64,000 bases of DNA from Caldanaerobius fijiensis DSM 17918 (GTDB lineage Bacteria > Bacillota > Thermoanaerobacteria > Thermoanaerobacterales > Caldanaerobiaceae): positions 58,604-122,603 of the forward strand of contig NZ_FQVH01000001.1 in assembly GCF_900129075.1 (NCBI RefSeq), written 5' to 3'. Shown here piece by piece: positions 43,508 to 52,626 of this stretch. The notes beneath the pieces were generated by a model that made no database searches, was not told where the DNA came from, and was given only the letters and a program-made list of their open reading frames with translations. How positions within the stretch are numbered: position 1 is the first letter of the stretch; the number at the start of each line of letters is the position of its first letter. Position numbers and translations under genes: made by a program.

Positions 43508-44271
43508 CTTTCTTGCCCCCGTTCTCCTATCTTGTTTATCATGCTGGCCAGATAACCAGCCCCAAATCCATTATCTATATTTACCACACCTATTCCACTG
43601 GCACAACTGTTCAGCATGGTAAGTAATGCAGACAAACCGTTAAAATTGCTTCCATATCCTACACTGGTAGGCACAGCTATTACCGGGCAATCTACCAATC
43701 CACCTATCACGCTAGCCAGCGCCCCTTCCATACCAGCAACGGCTATTATTACTCTTGCCCGCATCAGCCTTTCTGAATTCATCAAAAGCCTGTGTATTCC
43801 CGCCACTCCTACATCATACAACCTGTCAACGGTATTCCCCAATACCTCCGCCGTCACCGCCGCTTCTTCTGCTATAGGAATATCCGCAGTACCCCCGGTA
43901 GCCACCAAAATAATTCCCTTAGTCTTTTCCAGTTCTCGTCTTTTTACTACCACTATTCTCGCCAGCTCGTAGTATTCCGCATCGTTAGTTATTTCTTTTA
44001 TGGCTTCATATACTTCTGGTGTGGCTCTGGTCGCCAATATGTTATTCTCTCTTTGAAGCATTTTTTGTACAATGCCCACTATATGCTCTATCCTTTTACC
44101 CTGACAGAATATCACTTCGGGATACCCTGTCCTTATATTTCTGTGGAAGTCAATTTTGGCATAACCCAGGTCCTCAAAAGGCAATACTTTGAGCTCCTGG
44201 ATAGCATCCTCTATGGTCATCTGCCCGTTTTTTACTTTCAACAAAAGTTCCTTTAATGACTTTTCATTCAT
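43504..44271 (-). CDS. larB: LarB, pyridinium dicarboxylate synthase
   Basis: First enzyme of nickel-pincer cofactor synthesis: carboxylates and hydrolyses nicotinic acid adenine dinucleotide. 255 residues with the AIR-carboxylase-like core ILVATGGTADIPIAEEAAVT, IIAVAGMEGALASVIGGLVD and AVPTSVGYGSNFNG. Overlaps larE by four bases and larC1 by four. Confidence 0.96.
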   Translation of the reverse strand: MNEKSLKELLLKVKNGQMTIEDAIQELKVLPFEDLGYAKIDFHRNIRTGYPEVIFCQGKRIEHIVGIVQKMLQRENNILATRATPEVYEAIKEITNDAEYYELARIVVVKRRELEKTKGIILVATGGTADIPIAEEAAVTAEVLGNTVDRLYDVGVAGIHRLLMNSERLMRARVIIAVAGMEGALASVIGGLVDCPVIAVPTSVGYGSNFNGLSALLTMLNSCASGIGVVNIDNGFGAGYLASMINKIGERGQER

Positions 44272-45092
44272 GATAATATCGCCTCTTTTATACCTTTATT
44301 CATGTTGCCGGATCTATAACCACTTAAGTCAATTGCTATATATTTATAACCTATTTTTGATAGCTCATCCACTACTTTCTTTCTAAGCTCATCATTCATA
44401 AAATCCTTTATGTTTTCTTCCGGAACTTCTATCCTGGCTATGTCTCCTTGATGATGCCTTACCCTCAACGTCTTATATCCTAACCTCATCAAAAATTCTT
44501 CTGCCTGTTCAATCATACTTAATTTTTTCTCTGTAATATCTTCCCCATAAGGCACCCTGGTAGCAAGGCACGCATAAGATGGCTTGTCCCACGTGGGTAA
44601 ACCATAGGCTTTTGAGAGCTCCCTTATGTCTTTCTTCGTCATGCCTACATCTTTAAGTGGACTTATAACTCCAAGCTCCTCAGCAGCCTTCATGCCAGGT
44701 CTAAAATCGCCTGCATCATCGACATTAGAACCATCCAGAACATAATTTGCACCGTTTTCTTTAGCGATTTCTATCAATTTTGAAAACCGGATCTTCTTGC
44801 ATATATAGCACTTGTTTACAGGGTTTTGTACAAACTCTGGGTTGTCCAGTTCATTGGAATGTACGATGATATGCCTTACACCTATACTTTGAGTATAAGC
44901 TGTTGCTTCATGAAATTCCCTTTCGGGATATGTAGGAGAAACTGCCGTAACGGCGATAGCCTTATCGCCCAGCACATCGTGAGCCACTCTTAACAGATAA
45001 GTGCTATCAACACCTCCCGAAAAAGCTATAGCGACAGAACCCATCTCTTTCAACCTTTTTTTCAGGATCTCTTCTTTTTCAATGGCACTCAT
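44268..45092 (-). CDS. larE: LarE, sulfur transferase of the nickel-pincer cofactor
   Basis: ATP-dependent sacrificial sulfur insertase, about 274 residues. PP-loop AFSGGVDSTYLL, KCYICKKIRF, DGSNVDDAGDFRPGM and PSYACLATRVPYG, where the Cys corresponds to the sulfur-donating residue of the Lactobacillus enzyme; a CxxC pair is also present. The ATG at 45092 follows GGGGG. Overlaps the ArsR gene by 14 bases. Confidence 0.95.
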   Translation of the reverse strand: MSAIEKEEILKKRLKEMGSVAIAFSGGVDSTYLLRVAHDVLGDKAIAVTAVSPTYPEREFHEATAYTQSIGVRHIIVHSNELDNPEFVQNPVNKCYICKKIRFSKLIEIAKENGANYVLDGSNVDDAGDFRPGMKAAEELGVISPLKDVGMTKKDIRELSKAYGLPTWDKPSYACLATRVPYGEDITEKKLSMIEQAEEFLMRLGYKTLRVRHHQGDIARIEVPEENIKDFMNDELRKKVVDELSKIGYKYIAIDLSGYRSGNMNKGIKEAILS

Positions 45093-45384
45093 ACTCATCC
45101 CCCAAAAAAGTCCTATTTAAATTTTGGCATAGTTCCCTTAACTTTTCCGCATTTACTACGTAATAAGAGCATCCTTCTGATTTCTCACATCTCACAAGGC
45201 CTGCAGATTTTAAGATCTTCAAATGGTGAGAGACATTAGGCTGTGATATACCTATTTCATCCGCCAGATCGCATACGCAATATTCATCGCCTTTTTGCTG
45301 CTTCAACAATAAATCTAATATCCTAAGCCTTATCGGATCACTTAAAGCCTTAAAAATCTCTACCATAGACAATATCTCTTCCAA
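45079..45384 (-). CDS. ArsR/SmtB-family metal-responsive repressor
   Basis: Winged-helix regulator of 101 residues: FKALSDPIRLRILDLL, QPNVSHHLKILKSAGLV, EGCSYYVV. The Cys pair in EYCVCDLADEIG is in the place of the arsenic/cadmium-type metal site. It heads the lar operon and probably represses it. Start is a TTG at 45384 or the ATG at 45366. Which metal it senses is unknown; nickel would suit the operon but the Cys pair is not a typical nickel site. Confidence 0.9.
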   Translation of the reverse strand: MEEILSMVEIFKALSDPIRLRILDLLLKQQKGDEYCVCDLADEIGISQPNVSHHLKILKSAGLVRCEKSEGCSYYVVNAEKLRELCQNLNRTFLGDEYECH

Positions 45385-45418
45385 ACTACCTCAACCCCAT
45401 AATCCAAAATAAATAAAA

Positions 45419-45438
45419 ATATTTGCATATTTAAATAT
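45419..45438 (-). promoter_or_regulatory. Candidate ArsR operator
   Basis: Imperfect 20-base inverted repeat, ATATTTGCAT then ATTTAAATAT, 8 of 10 positions symmetric, AT-rich like ArsR/SmtB sites. It lies between the -10 box at 45451-45456 (TATAAT, with TTAGAC 18 bases upstream) and the start codon. Confidence 0.5.
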
Positions 45439-45502
45439 AAACATGTTTTTATTATACCACATATCTCATCTGATGTCTAACGTGAAACCAGCAACTGACA
45501 CT

Positions 45503-46816
45503 TTATTGCGCCAGTTTATATCTCATATAATCTATAAACTGCCTGGCACTGCGTGGAGACCTGCCGTTATGCCACATAGCCCATCTCAATGCCTCTTCTC
45601 TTAATATATTCCAATCCATATCTATGCAATACCGTTGGGCGAGACCCCGTACAATATCAAGATATTTTTTCTGATCAGGAGTCGTAAACGTAACGGTTAT
45701 GCCAAATCTATCAGCCAGTGATAATTTTTCCTCCTTTGTATCCCTATTATTCAGCTCATTATCCGAGGTAAGTTCTTTTACAATATGCCTCCTATTGGAT
45801 GTCGCATATATTATTACATTAGGTGGCAAGATTTCAATGCCGCCTTCCAATATAGATTTAAATTCCTTATATCTCATTTCTGTCTCATCAAAAGATAAGT
45901 CATCAAAAAATAATATAAATTTAAGCCCGCGATTTTTAACATAGTTAATTATATCAGATAAATACATCACATCGTTCAGGCTTACCTCTACCATTCTCAA
46001 TCCCTGGCTGCTAAATTCATTGAGCAAGGCCTTAACTGTGGAAGATTTACCTGTGCCTCTTTCCCCGTACAAAAGCACATTGCTGGCGGGCAAACCTTTA
46101 AGGAAGGCTTTGGTGTTATCGATGATTATCTTTCGTTCTTCTTCATATCCTATTAAGTCATCAAAGGTTACAGGATCTACATTGCTAATCCCTTCTAAGT
46201 GTCCTCTGACACCTTCTGCAATCCAGCGAAAAGCTGTGTATTTACCAAAAATCCCGCATCCATTTAAGCGGTAATAATCAGACAGATATTCAACGATTTT
46301 ACCTTCATCTTCTAAATCCCATAACTTCGCTAAAGCCAGCATTTTATTTACCGAAGATCGCTGCTTTGGCAACTCCTCAAAGCACCCTTCATGAGCTGGA
46401 AGATCTATATCGGCTAATTCTTTTGCGATACGTACAATATCTATACGGCTTAAAGACCGCAACACATTGATTTCCTGTGAAACAGCCCTGGCAAGAGGAT
46501 CACCTATAGCACTAATGCCATATATTTCTGATGCGAGGCTAAACACATTTTCATCATAAGCTATATATTCCGTCAAAATTTTGCTCCAGATGTTTCGCGA
46601 TACGCGATTTTGTATGGCATATTCCATAATTTCACTATAGAAATTGCCATAGAGAGAATAAATAACATCGATGGAAGGATTTTCTTTTAAAAGCTCATAT
46701 AAAATACCTGTTGCATGTTTAACTAAAGGTTGATTAGCAACTCCTCTATATATGATTAATTTTTTTAATTTATCCAGCATCTCTTTTAATGCCTCACGCC
46801 TATGCACTCTGAGCAT
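45503..46816 (-). CDS. DUF815 AAA-type ATPase
   Basis: About 437 residues. A C-terminal ATPase with Walker A VLLYGERGTGKSSTVKALL, Walker B FILFFDDLSF, sensor IYATSNRRH and a final GRSPRSARQFIDYM helix, matching DUF815 ATPases. The N-terminal 200 residues are helical. Function unknown. Start at ATG 46816 or nearby GTG codons; it overlaps the fructokinase end. Confidence 0.85.
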   Translation of the reverse strand: MLRVHRREALKEMLDKLKKLIIYRGVANQPLVKHATGILYELLKENPSIDVIYSLYGNFYSEIMEYAIQNRVSRNIWSKILTEYIAYDENVFSLASEIYGISAIGDPLARAVSQEINVLRSLSRIDIVRIAKELADIDLPAHEGCFEELPKQRSSVNKMLALAKLWDLEDEGKIVEYLSDYYRLNGCGIFGKYTAFRWIAEGVRGHLEGISNVDPVTFDDLIGYEEERKIIIDNTKAFLKGLPASNVLLYGERGTGKSSTVKALLNEFSSQGLRMVEVSLNDVMYLSDIINYVKNRGLKFILFFDDLSFDETEMRYKEFKSILEGGIEILPPNVIIYATSNRRHIVKELTSDNELNNRDTKEEKLSLADRFGITVTFTTPDQKKYLDIVRGLAQRYCIDMDWNILREEALRWAMWHNGRSPRSARQFIDYMRYKLAQ

Positions 46817-47799
46817 CACCTTTCTAATCTTTCTGATAAAAATCTTTTCACTTCATCAATTGTCGGCAACGCTGGTATTGCACCTTTTTTAGTTACCGTG
46901 ATAGTACCACAGGCATTAGCGATTCTCAAAATATCCTGTAAAGCTTTAGATGTCATATGTCCATCCTTAAATTCATTTATGCGCTCATGTATGCCGTACA
47001 GCACACCTGCTACAAACGCATCCCCTGCTCCAGTGGCATCAATGGCCTTTACATCCTTGAATGTCTCTACATGTCCTCTCTCTCCCCTGTATACATAATC
47101 AACGCCTTCTATACCTCGCGTTACCAGAATAAGGGACGCAGAAGTTTTATCTTTCAAGGCTTTCAAGCCGCTATCTATATCCCTTATACCCGTCAAAAAC
47201 TCCAATTCCACTTCACTCACTTTGAGAATATCAGGTAGGTTCAACGTCGACAATATAGTCTTTCTTGCCGTTTCCTCATCAGGCCATAAATTAAGCCTCA
47301 AATTAGGATCATAGCTAATAATAAGACCATGTTTTTTGGCTATATCAATGGCGTAAAGAGTAGCTGTTCTGGCTGGTTCATCAATCAAAGAAATGGATCC
47401 AAAGTGAAATATATGGGCAGATTTTATGTAATCTTCAGAAATCTTTTCTTTTCTCAACATCATATCGGCTCCCGGATGCCTGTAAAAGACAAAATCTCTA
47501 TCTCCGTCCGCTGTCAGTGAAACAAATGCCAGCGTAGTCCTGGCCTCATCCGTCAAATCCATATGACAAGTATCAACACCGTAGCTGTTTAACGTATCTT
47601 TTAAAAAACGGCCAAAAGGATCATTTCCTGCCGTGCCAATAAAGCCGGATTTCACTCCTAATTTTGAAACTGCTACAGCCACATTGGCAGGAGCCCCTCC
47701 AGCAGCTTTTAAAAAGCCCGGAGATTGAGCCAGCGTGACGCCCGATTCCATTGAAACAAAGTCTATCAATATCTCACCTATTGAAATAATGTCAGGCAT
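46816..47799 (-). CDS. scrK: PfkB-family fructokinase
   Basis: Ribokinase-family sugar kinase, about 327 residues. Seen: the start ISIGEILIDFV, AAGGAPANVAVAVSKLG (substrate-binding Gly motif), YDPNLRLNLWPDEE and DATGAGDAFVAGVLYG with the catalytic Asp. Closest resemblance is to bacterial fructokinases. ATG at 47799 after GGAAGGGAG. Promoter and palindromic operator lie just upstream. Confidence 0.9.
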   Translation of the reverse strand: MPDIISIGEILIDFVSMESGVTLAQSPGFLKAAGGAPANVAVAVSKLGVKSGFIGTAGNDPFGRFLKDTLNSYGVDTCHMDLTDEARTTLAFVSLTADGDRDFVFYRHPGADMMLRKEKISEDYIKSAHIFHFGSISLIDEPARTATLYAIDIAKKHGLIISYDPNLRLNLWPDEETARKTILSTLNLPDILKVSEVELEFLTGIRDIDSGLKALKDKTSASLILVTRGIEGVDYVYRGERGHVETFKDVKAIDATGAGDAFVAGVLYGIHERINEFKDGHMTSKALQDILRIANACGTITVTKKGAIPALPTIDEVKRFLSERLER

Positions 47800-47840
47800 A
47801 AAAAATCTCCCTTCCAATTTTTATCATAATCATTGTTCAA

Positions 47841-47868
47841 TCTACCATTATGATACCATAATGGTAGA
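47841..47868 (-). promoter_or_regulatory. Palindromic operator over the fructokinase promoter
   Basis: Perfect 12-base inverted repeat TCTACCATTATG with a four-base centre. It covers the -10 box and most of the spacer of a minus-strand promoter (TTGCAG at 47873-47878, 17 bases, TATCAT at 47850-47855). No T run follows, so an operator fits better than a terminator. The regulator is not identified. Confidence 0.75.
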
Positions 47869-47976
47869 GATACTGCAATTCTGCGTGAACTGCGAAAATT
47901 CCGTTAATTTTTGTTGCATATTTTTCACATATGTGTTAGAATATTTAAAATTTATTTACTCTACGGGGGGATGCTG

Positions 47977-49002
47977 ATGGAAGCTATAATAGTTGAAAAA
48001 CTCACAAAAGTATTTAAAACAAAAATAAAAAGAGAGGGTTTTAAGGGAAGCATCAGGTCCATTCTTAAACCTGAATTCAAGGAGATCAATGCCGTCAATG
48101 AACTCAGCTTTACTGTAAACGAGGGAGAAATTATTGCGTTTATTGGACCAAATGGAGCAGGAAAATCCACCACCATAAAAATGATGACAGGTATCCTGAA
48201 CCCCACCAGCGGTAGTATCAGTGTTCTTGGTTTGAACCCTATTACTCAGAGAAGTCAATTGAGCTACAGGATAGGCACGGTATTTGGCCAGAAATCACAG
48301 CTGTGGTTCCACTTACCTCCCATAGATACTTTTAAACTCCTGGGCAGTATATACGAAATAGACAGCAAAAAGTTAAACCAGCGCATTTCATATCTTTCAG
48401 AAGTCTTTGAACTTAGGGACCTCATGAATATACCCGTGAGGAAATTATCTCTTGGGCAAAGGATAAGATGTGAAATAGCGGCCTCTCTTCTGCACAAACC
48501 TGATATTATTTTTCTCGATGAGCCTACAATAGGACTTGATGTGGTAGCAAAGCAAAAAATAAGGGAACTCATCAGACTTATGAACAAAGAGGAAAAAACC
48601 ACAGTATTCTTAACTTCCCACGATATAGGTGACATCGAACAGGTATGCAAGAGAGTTATTATAATCAACAACGGGAGTATCGTACTGGATGAATCAGTAA
48701 AAAACCTCAAACACAATTATTTCAGTAAAAAAATTGTTGGTATACGATATTATGATAAGCCACAGTATGATTTTAAAAACTTCCACGTGGTTAAAGACTC
48801 GGGGCAATCACTTAAGATTGAAATAGATACAGCCATCACATCTATAGATTATGCAGTCTCACAGCTAATGAAGGCAGGTAAAGTAGCTGATATAACCATT
48901 GAAGATATACCTCTGGAAGAGGTCATATCAATGATATACAGACAATCGGATAAAGGAGATGATGCTTATGAATCGGTTCAAAAAATACTGGGTAGTATTT
49001 AG
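47977..49002 (+). CDS. ABC transporter ATP-binding protein (ABC-2 exporter)
   Basis: ATPase of about 341 residues. Walker A GPNGAGKSTTIK, Q-loop GTVFGQKSQLWFHLPPID, signature KLSLGQRIRCEIA, Walker B IIFLDEPTIGLD and the H-loop TSHDIGDIE. The long N-terminus (VFKTKIKREGFKGSIRSILK) is typical of the subgroup working with two DUF990-type permeases. ATG at 47977 after GGGGGG. First of a three-gene operon; substrate unknown. Confidence 0.93.
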   Translation: MEAIIVEKLTKVFKTKIKREGFKGSIRSILKPEFKEINAVNELSFTVNEGEIIAFIGPNGAGKSTTIKMMTGILNPTSGSISVLGLNPITQRSQLSYRIGTVFGQKSQLWFHLPPIDTFKLLGSIYEIDSKKLNQRISYLSEVFELRDLMNIPVRKLSLGQRIRCEIAASLLHKPDIIFLDEPTIGLDVVAKQKIRELIRLMNKEEKTTVFLTSHDIGDIEQVCKRVIIINNGSIVLDESVKNLKHNYFSKKIVGIRYYDKPQYDFKNFHVVKDSGQSLKIEIDTAITSIDYAVSQLMKAGKVADITIEDIPLEEVISMIYRQSDKGDDAYESVQKILGSI

Positions 49003-49759
49003 CATAAGTATCTCTAACAACCTCGTATACTTGACTAATTTCATATCGGGCAATATTTTTGTTATGTTTATACTGTTTATCTATGTAAACCTCTGGTCAA
49101 ATATTTACAAAGACAAAAGTGTAATTTCTGGTTTTACATTTAAGCAGCTTCTCTGGTATCTATTTATGACAGAGGTCATATCCTTAGCCAAAACCGACAT
49201 CTTTAAAACCATAAACACAGACGTAAAAAACGGTAATATTGCTTATCTCATAAATAAGCCTTATAACTATATCTTTTACAATTACTTTAACGCCTGGGGT
49301 GAAATTATACTGAAAACACTAACGAACATAATCGCAGCAGGTGTTTTAACTTATACTTTTGTAGGCCCTTTAAAAGTTAATATAGCTATATTACCAGTAA
49401 TTGCTCTGTCAATGTTTATGAGTATATCCATAAATTTTTTTATAACCACAGCACTTTCGCTGACATCTTTCTGGTTCGAAGAAAACACGGCCTTTTTCTG
49501 GATATACACCAAGCTAATATTTATAGTCGGAGGAATGCTGATACCTATAGAAATGTTTCCAGGTTGGCTCAAGGCTATATCCCTTAAATTACCATTTGCA
49601 TACGTCACATATGGCCCAGCCAAATTACTTGTAAGTTTCGACCCCCATATCTCCATAGAAATCTTATCATATCAGTTGGTATACCTTCTGACTTTCATGT
49701 TTCTTTCTATATATTTATTTAAATTAGGAAGCAGGTGTTTGAATGTTAACGGAGGTTAA
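48968..49759 (+). CDS. ABC-2 type permease (first subunit)
   Basis: About 263 residues with six hydrophobic segments; belongs to the DUF990/ABC-2 permease group (FTFKQLLWYLFMTEVISLAK, then YLINKPYNYIFYNYFNAWGE). Overlaps the ATPase gene by 35 bases and the second permease by 17. ATG at 48968 follows AAAGGAG. Confidence 0.87.
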   Translation: MNRFKKYWVVFSISISNNLVYLTNFISGNIFVMFILFIYVNLWSNIYKDKSVISGFTFKQLLWYLFMTEVISLAKTDIFKTINTDVKNGNIAYLINKPYNYIFYNYFNAWGEIILKTLTNIIAAGVLTYTFVGPLKVNIAILPVIALSMFMSISINFFITTALSLTSFWFEENTAFFWIYTKLIFIVGGMLIPIEMFPGWLKAISLKLPFAYVTYGPAKLLVSFDPHISIEILSYQLVYLLTFMFLSIYLFKLGSRCLNVNGG

Positions 49760-50540
49760 AAGCCATTTAAAGTTAATTGCTAGGTATTTCCTGTTGAACC
49801 TTTCCAGTGCCATGGAATACAGGGTAAGTTTTATACTGCAGGTTCTGGGTATGGCTTTAAACAACAGTGCCTTCCTGGTTTTCTGGTGGCTGCTTTTTGA
49901 AAAAGTAGGCAATGTGGGAGGATATGGACTAAAGGAGGTTTTACTCCTCTGGGGTTTGGCCTCATCTTCTTACGGTATGGCCCATATAGTATTTGGCAAT
50001 ATAAGAAACATAACAAATATAATAGTAAATGGGGAACTGGATATATATTTGTTACAGCCTAAAAACGTTCTGGTAAATCTCCTGGTTTCAAACACCATGG
50101 TATCAGCATGGGGCGATTTAACATACGGTTATATACTCTTTTTCATATCGCAGGGGTTTAATATAAAGGCCTTTCTGTTATTTACTTTATTTTGTATCAC
50201 AGGGGCTCTGTTACACACAGGGCTGATGGTCGTAGCCCATTCTTTTTCGTTTTACTTGGGTAATGCTGGGTTTTTGGCTGAAACCATAAAAGAATTTATA
50301 GTCAGTTTTACTATTTATCCTGAGGGAATTTTTAAGGGCCTCACTTTATTTATACTGTATACAATAATACCGGCAGCGTTTATCACATATATCCCCGTCA
50401 ACATAATAAAGACATTTTCAACAGAAAAAATTTTGATCCTTCTGGCGTTTGTCCTACTTTATACAACCATAGCTTTTATCATCTTTGAAAAGGGGCTAAA
50501 GAAGTACGAATCCGGCAACCTTATAAACACCAGGATGTAA
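49743..50540 (+). CDS. ABC-2 type permease (second subunit)
   Basis: 265 residues, six hydrophobic segments, same group as the preceding gene (LKEVLLLWGLASSSYGMAHI, GELDIYLLQPKNVLVNLLVS, and a final FIIFEKGLKKYESGN). Two different permeases and one ATPase suggest a heterodimeric channel. Confidence 0.87.
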   Translation: MLTEVKSHLKLIARYFLLNLSSAMEYRVSFILQVLGMALNNSAFLVFWWLLFEKVGNVGGYGLKEVLLLWGLASSSYGMAHIVFGNIRNITNIIVNGELDIYLLQPKNVLVNLLVSNTMVSAWGDLTYGYILFFISQGFNIKAFLLFTLFCITGALLHTGLMVVAHSFSFYLGNAGFLAETIKEFIVSFTIYPEGIFKGLTLFILYTIIPAAFITYIPVNIIKTFSTEKILILLAFVLLYTTIAFIIFEKGLKKYESGNLINTRM

Positions 50541-50562
50541 CATGCAATATATAAACCGAAAT

Positions 50563-50600
50563 AATAAATAGCCCGTCACGTAATGTACGGGCTATTTATT
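50563..50600 (+). terminator. Bidirectional terminator between ABC operon and tRNA-Tyr
   Basis: Perfect 14-base stem AATAAATAGCCCGT with a ten-base loop. It lies 22 bases after the second permease and 17 bases beyond the 3' end of the convergent tRNA-Tyr. Confidence 0.75.
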
Positions 50601-50616
50601 ATTTTCTCTTTTATAG

Positions 50617-50698
50617 TGGAGGGAGATGGATTCGAACCATCGAAGGCTGAGCCAACAGATTTACAGTCTGCCCCCTTTAGCCACTTGGGTATCCCTCC
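50617..50698 (-). tRNA. tRNA-Tyr (GTA), copy 1
   Basis: 82 bases with long variable arm: acceptor GGAGGGA/TCCCTCC, anticodon loop ACTGTAAAT giving GTA, T loop GGTTCGAATCC. Discriminator A; CCA not encoded. Identical to the copy at 52384-52465, in opposite direction. Confidence 0.97.
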
Positions 50699-50747
50699 AT
50701 AATATCGATGTTTTCGCTTATCACTTAATATCAATAACGACTTTTAT

Positions 50748-50776
50748 AGTATACAATATCTATCGTCAAATGTCAA
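50748..50776 (-). promoter_or_regulatory. Promoter of tRNA-Tyr copy 1
   Basis: TTGACA (50771-50776), 17 bases, TATACT (50748-50753), 49 bases before the tRNA. Confidence 0.75.
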
Positions 50777-50969
50777 GAACACTGCGCCCTGGAATTGTTG
50801 ACTTTTTTAAAATAAAGTGATATTTTAATCTATGTCATGTTCTAAATGCTCTATTGTAAAATATTCATGTTTATTATATAGCCCTATTATAGGTAGAGCA
50901 TCGTTATGATAGTGGCGTAATTAAATAATTTTTTAATTTAATTTTATTGATAATCAAGGAGACATGAAA

Positions 50970-52343
50970 ATGTTAATTCGAAAAGATGTTTTAAATCTAA
51001 CTATACCCATTATCACTGAACAAACATTTGTAATGTCTATGGGTGTTATAAATACCATTATGGCTAGTCGTCTGGGAAAAGAAGCTGTCTCAGCAATAGG
51101 AATGGTTGATTCTATAAATAACATATTTATCGCATTTTTCTCTGCATTAGCAGTAGGTGGTACAGTAGTAGTAGCACAATACATAGGTCAAGGTAACGTG
51201 AAATATGCCAATGAATCGGCAAAGCAGGCTATTTATTCAGGGACGTTATTATCTTTAATAATTACAACAGTAATGTGGATTTTCCGTCGATATATGATTA
51301 CATTGCTATTTGGTTCAGCAGAACTAAGTGTTATAAATAATGCCAACATATATATGACCATAACCCTGTTGACATATCCGCTCATTTCATTACAACTTAT
51401 AGCTAGTGGTGTGCTTAGAGGTGCTGGTGACACTAAAACTCCTATGAAGATTACAATTATAATGAATATAATTAACGTGATCTTAAGCTATCTGTTAATT
51501 TATGGTTTACGAATTAATCTCTTGTTCTTACATATGTTTTTCGTTGGTCTGGGAGTCAGGGGCGCAGCGTTGGGAATTGCCAGTGCTAGGATCGTCGGGA
51601 CAGTTGCAATAATGTTAGTTTTAATAAGGGGTTCAAAAATTATTAAACTGACTCAGATGCAAAGATTTAAATTAAATACTATACTCCTTAAATCAATATT
51701 TAATATAGGCATTCCTGCCAGTATAGAATCATTGCTCTTTAATGGGGGCAAATTAATAACACAGATTTATATAGTAGATATGGGCACTATATCTATTGCA
51801 GCAAACTACATAGCCGGTTCTGTGGCTGGTTTGTTAAACATACCAGGATCAGCATTGAGCATAGCTGCAACTACCATTGTTGGTCAGGATATGGGCAAAG
51901 GAAATAGCGATGAGGCAAAAGATTCTATGTGGTATTTGACGAAACTATCAACTTTATGTCTTACGATATTGGGCGCATTTTCGTTTCCGCTTGCCAAAAT
52001 GCTGGTATCTTTATATACTCAAAACAATGATATAATAATTCTTGCTGCAACTCTGCTTAAGTGGAATGCAGTATGGCTACCTGTATGGTCGTTGGCTTTT
52101 GTTTTACCTGCAGGTTTAAAAGGTGCTGGCGATGCGAAATATACAATGGTTACTTCTATTATAGGTATGTGGGTTTTCAGAATCACATTGGGCTACATAT
52201 TAGGAATACCGTTAAAAATGGGTGTAGTTGGAGTATGGTTGGGTATGTTCATTGATTGGCTTATCCGCGGGATTTTATATTATATACGCTTACAAAATGG
52301 TAAGTGGAAAGAACATACCGTGATTCAAAAACTTTCGTATTGA
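50970..52343 (+). CDS. MATE-family multidrug/metabolite exporter
   Basis: About 457 residues, 12 hydrophobic segments in two similar halves. Start MLIRKDVLNLTIPIITEQTF; TYPLISLQLIASGVLRGAGD and FVLPAGLKGAGDAKY are the paired motifs of the two halves. Cation-driven export is expected; substrate unknown. AAGGAGA lies eight bases before the ATG at 50970. The gene stands alone between the two inverted tRNA-Tyr genes and its stop codon lies in the -35 box of the second. Confidence 0.93.
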   Translation: MLIRKDVLNLTIPIITEQTFVMSMGVINTIMASRLGKEAVSAIGMVDSINNIFIAFFSALAVGGTVVVAQYIGQGNVKYANESAKQAIYSGTLLSLIITTVMWIFRRYMITLLFGSAELSVINNANIYMTITLLTYPLISLQLIASGVLRGAGDTKTPMKITIIMNIINVILSYLLIYGLRINLLFLHMFFVGLGVRGAALGIASARIVGTVAIMLVLIRGSKIIKLTQMQRFKLNTILLKSIFNIGIPASIESLLFNGGKLITQIYIVDMGTISIAANYIAGSVAGLLNIPGSALSIAATTIVGQDMGKGNSDEAKDSMWYLTKLSTLCLTILGAFSFPLAKMLVSLYTQNNDIIILAATLLKWNAVWLPVWSLAFVLPAGLKGAGDAKYTMVTSIIGMWVFRITLGYILGIPLKMGVVGVWLGMFIDWLIRGILYYIRLQNGKWKEHTVIQKLSY

Positions 52344-52368
52344 CAAATTCATATATTCATGTTAATAT
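52340..52368 (+). promoter_or_regulatory. Promoter of tRNA-Tyr copy 2
   Basis: TTGACA (52340-52345), 17 bases, TAATAT (52363-52368), 15 bases before the tRNA. The -35 box includes the stop codon of the MATE gene. Confidence 0.75.
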
Positions 52369-52383
52369 ATAAATCGTCAACAG

Positions 52384-52465
52384 GGAGGGATACCCAAGTG
52401 GCTAAAGGGGGCAGACTGTAAATCTGTTGGCTCAGCCTTCGATGGTTCGAATCCATCTCCCTCCA
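52384..52465 (+). tRNA. tRNA-Tyr (GTA), copy 2
   Basis: Same 82 bases as copy 1 at 50617-50698, inverted relative to it. Anticodon GTA, long variable arm, CCA not encoded. A weak hairpin with T7 at about 52502-52527 may end the transcript. Confidence 0.97.
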
Positions 52466-52556
52466 TTGTGATCGTAATGTGACTATAAATTGTTTGAAGT
52501 AGAAAGGCCTGAAGAAGGTCTTTTTTTGTACCTACTTTTTGCGATATATTGTCGCT

Positions 52557-52614
52557 ATAATGAAGGAAGTAGCCCACCTTACAACGCTAAAAGATAGGTT
52601 ACTTCCTCCATTAT
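52557..52614. repeat. Imperfect 24-base inverted repeat
   Basis: Arms 52557-52580 and 52591-52614 match in 20 of 24 positions around a ten-base loop. It lies just after the binding-lipoprotein gene end on the minus strand. No T run follows, so it is either a weak terminator, an mRNA-stabilising stem, or a small palindromic repeat. Confidence 0.55.
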
Positions 52615-52626
52615 ATAAATAAATTT

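Noticed and set aside
47841-47868. Palindrome as a transcription terminator
   Set aside because: No T run on either side, and it covers a promoter.
50617-52465. The MATE segment as an insertion sequence or integron-like element
   Set aside because: The inverted repeats end exactly at the tRNA boundaries; no transposase or integrase and no target duplication are seen.
52377-52577. Open frames overlapping the tRNA-Tyr copies
   Set aside because: The peptides come from tRNA sequence (the same GFEPSKAEPTDLQSAP type appears at both copies) and lack supporting signals.
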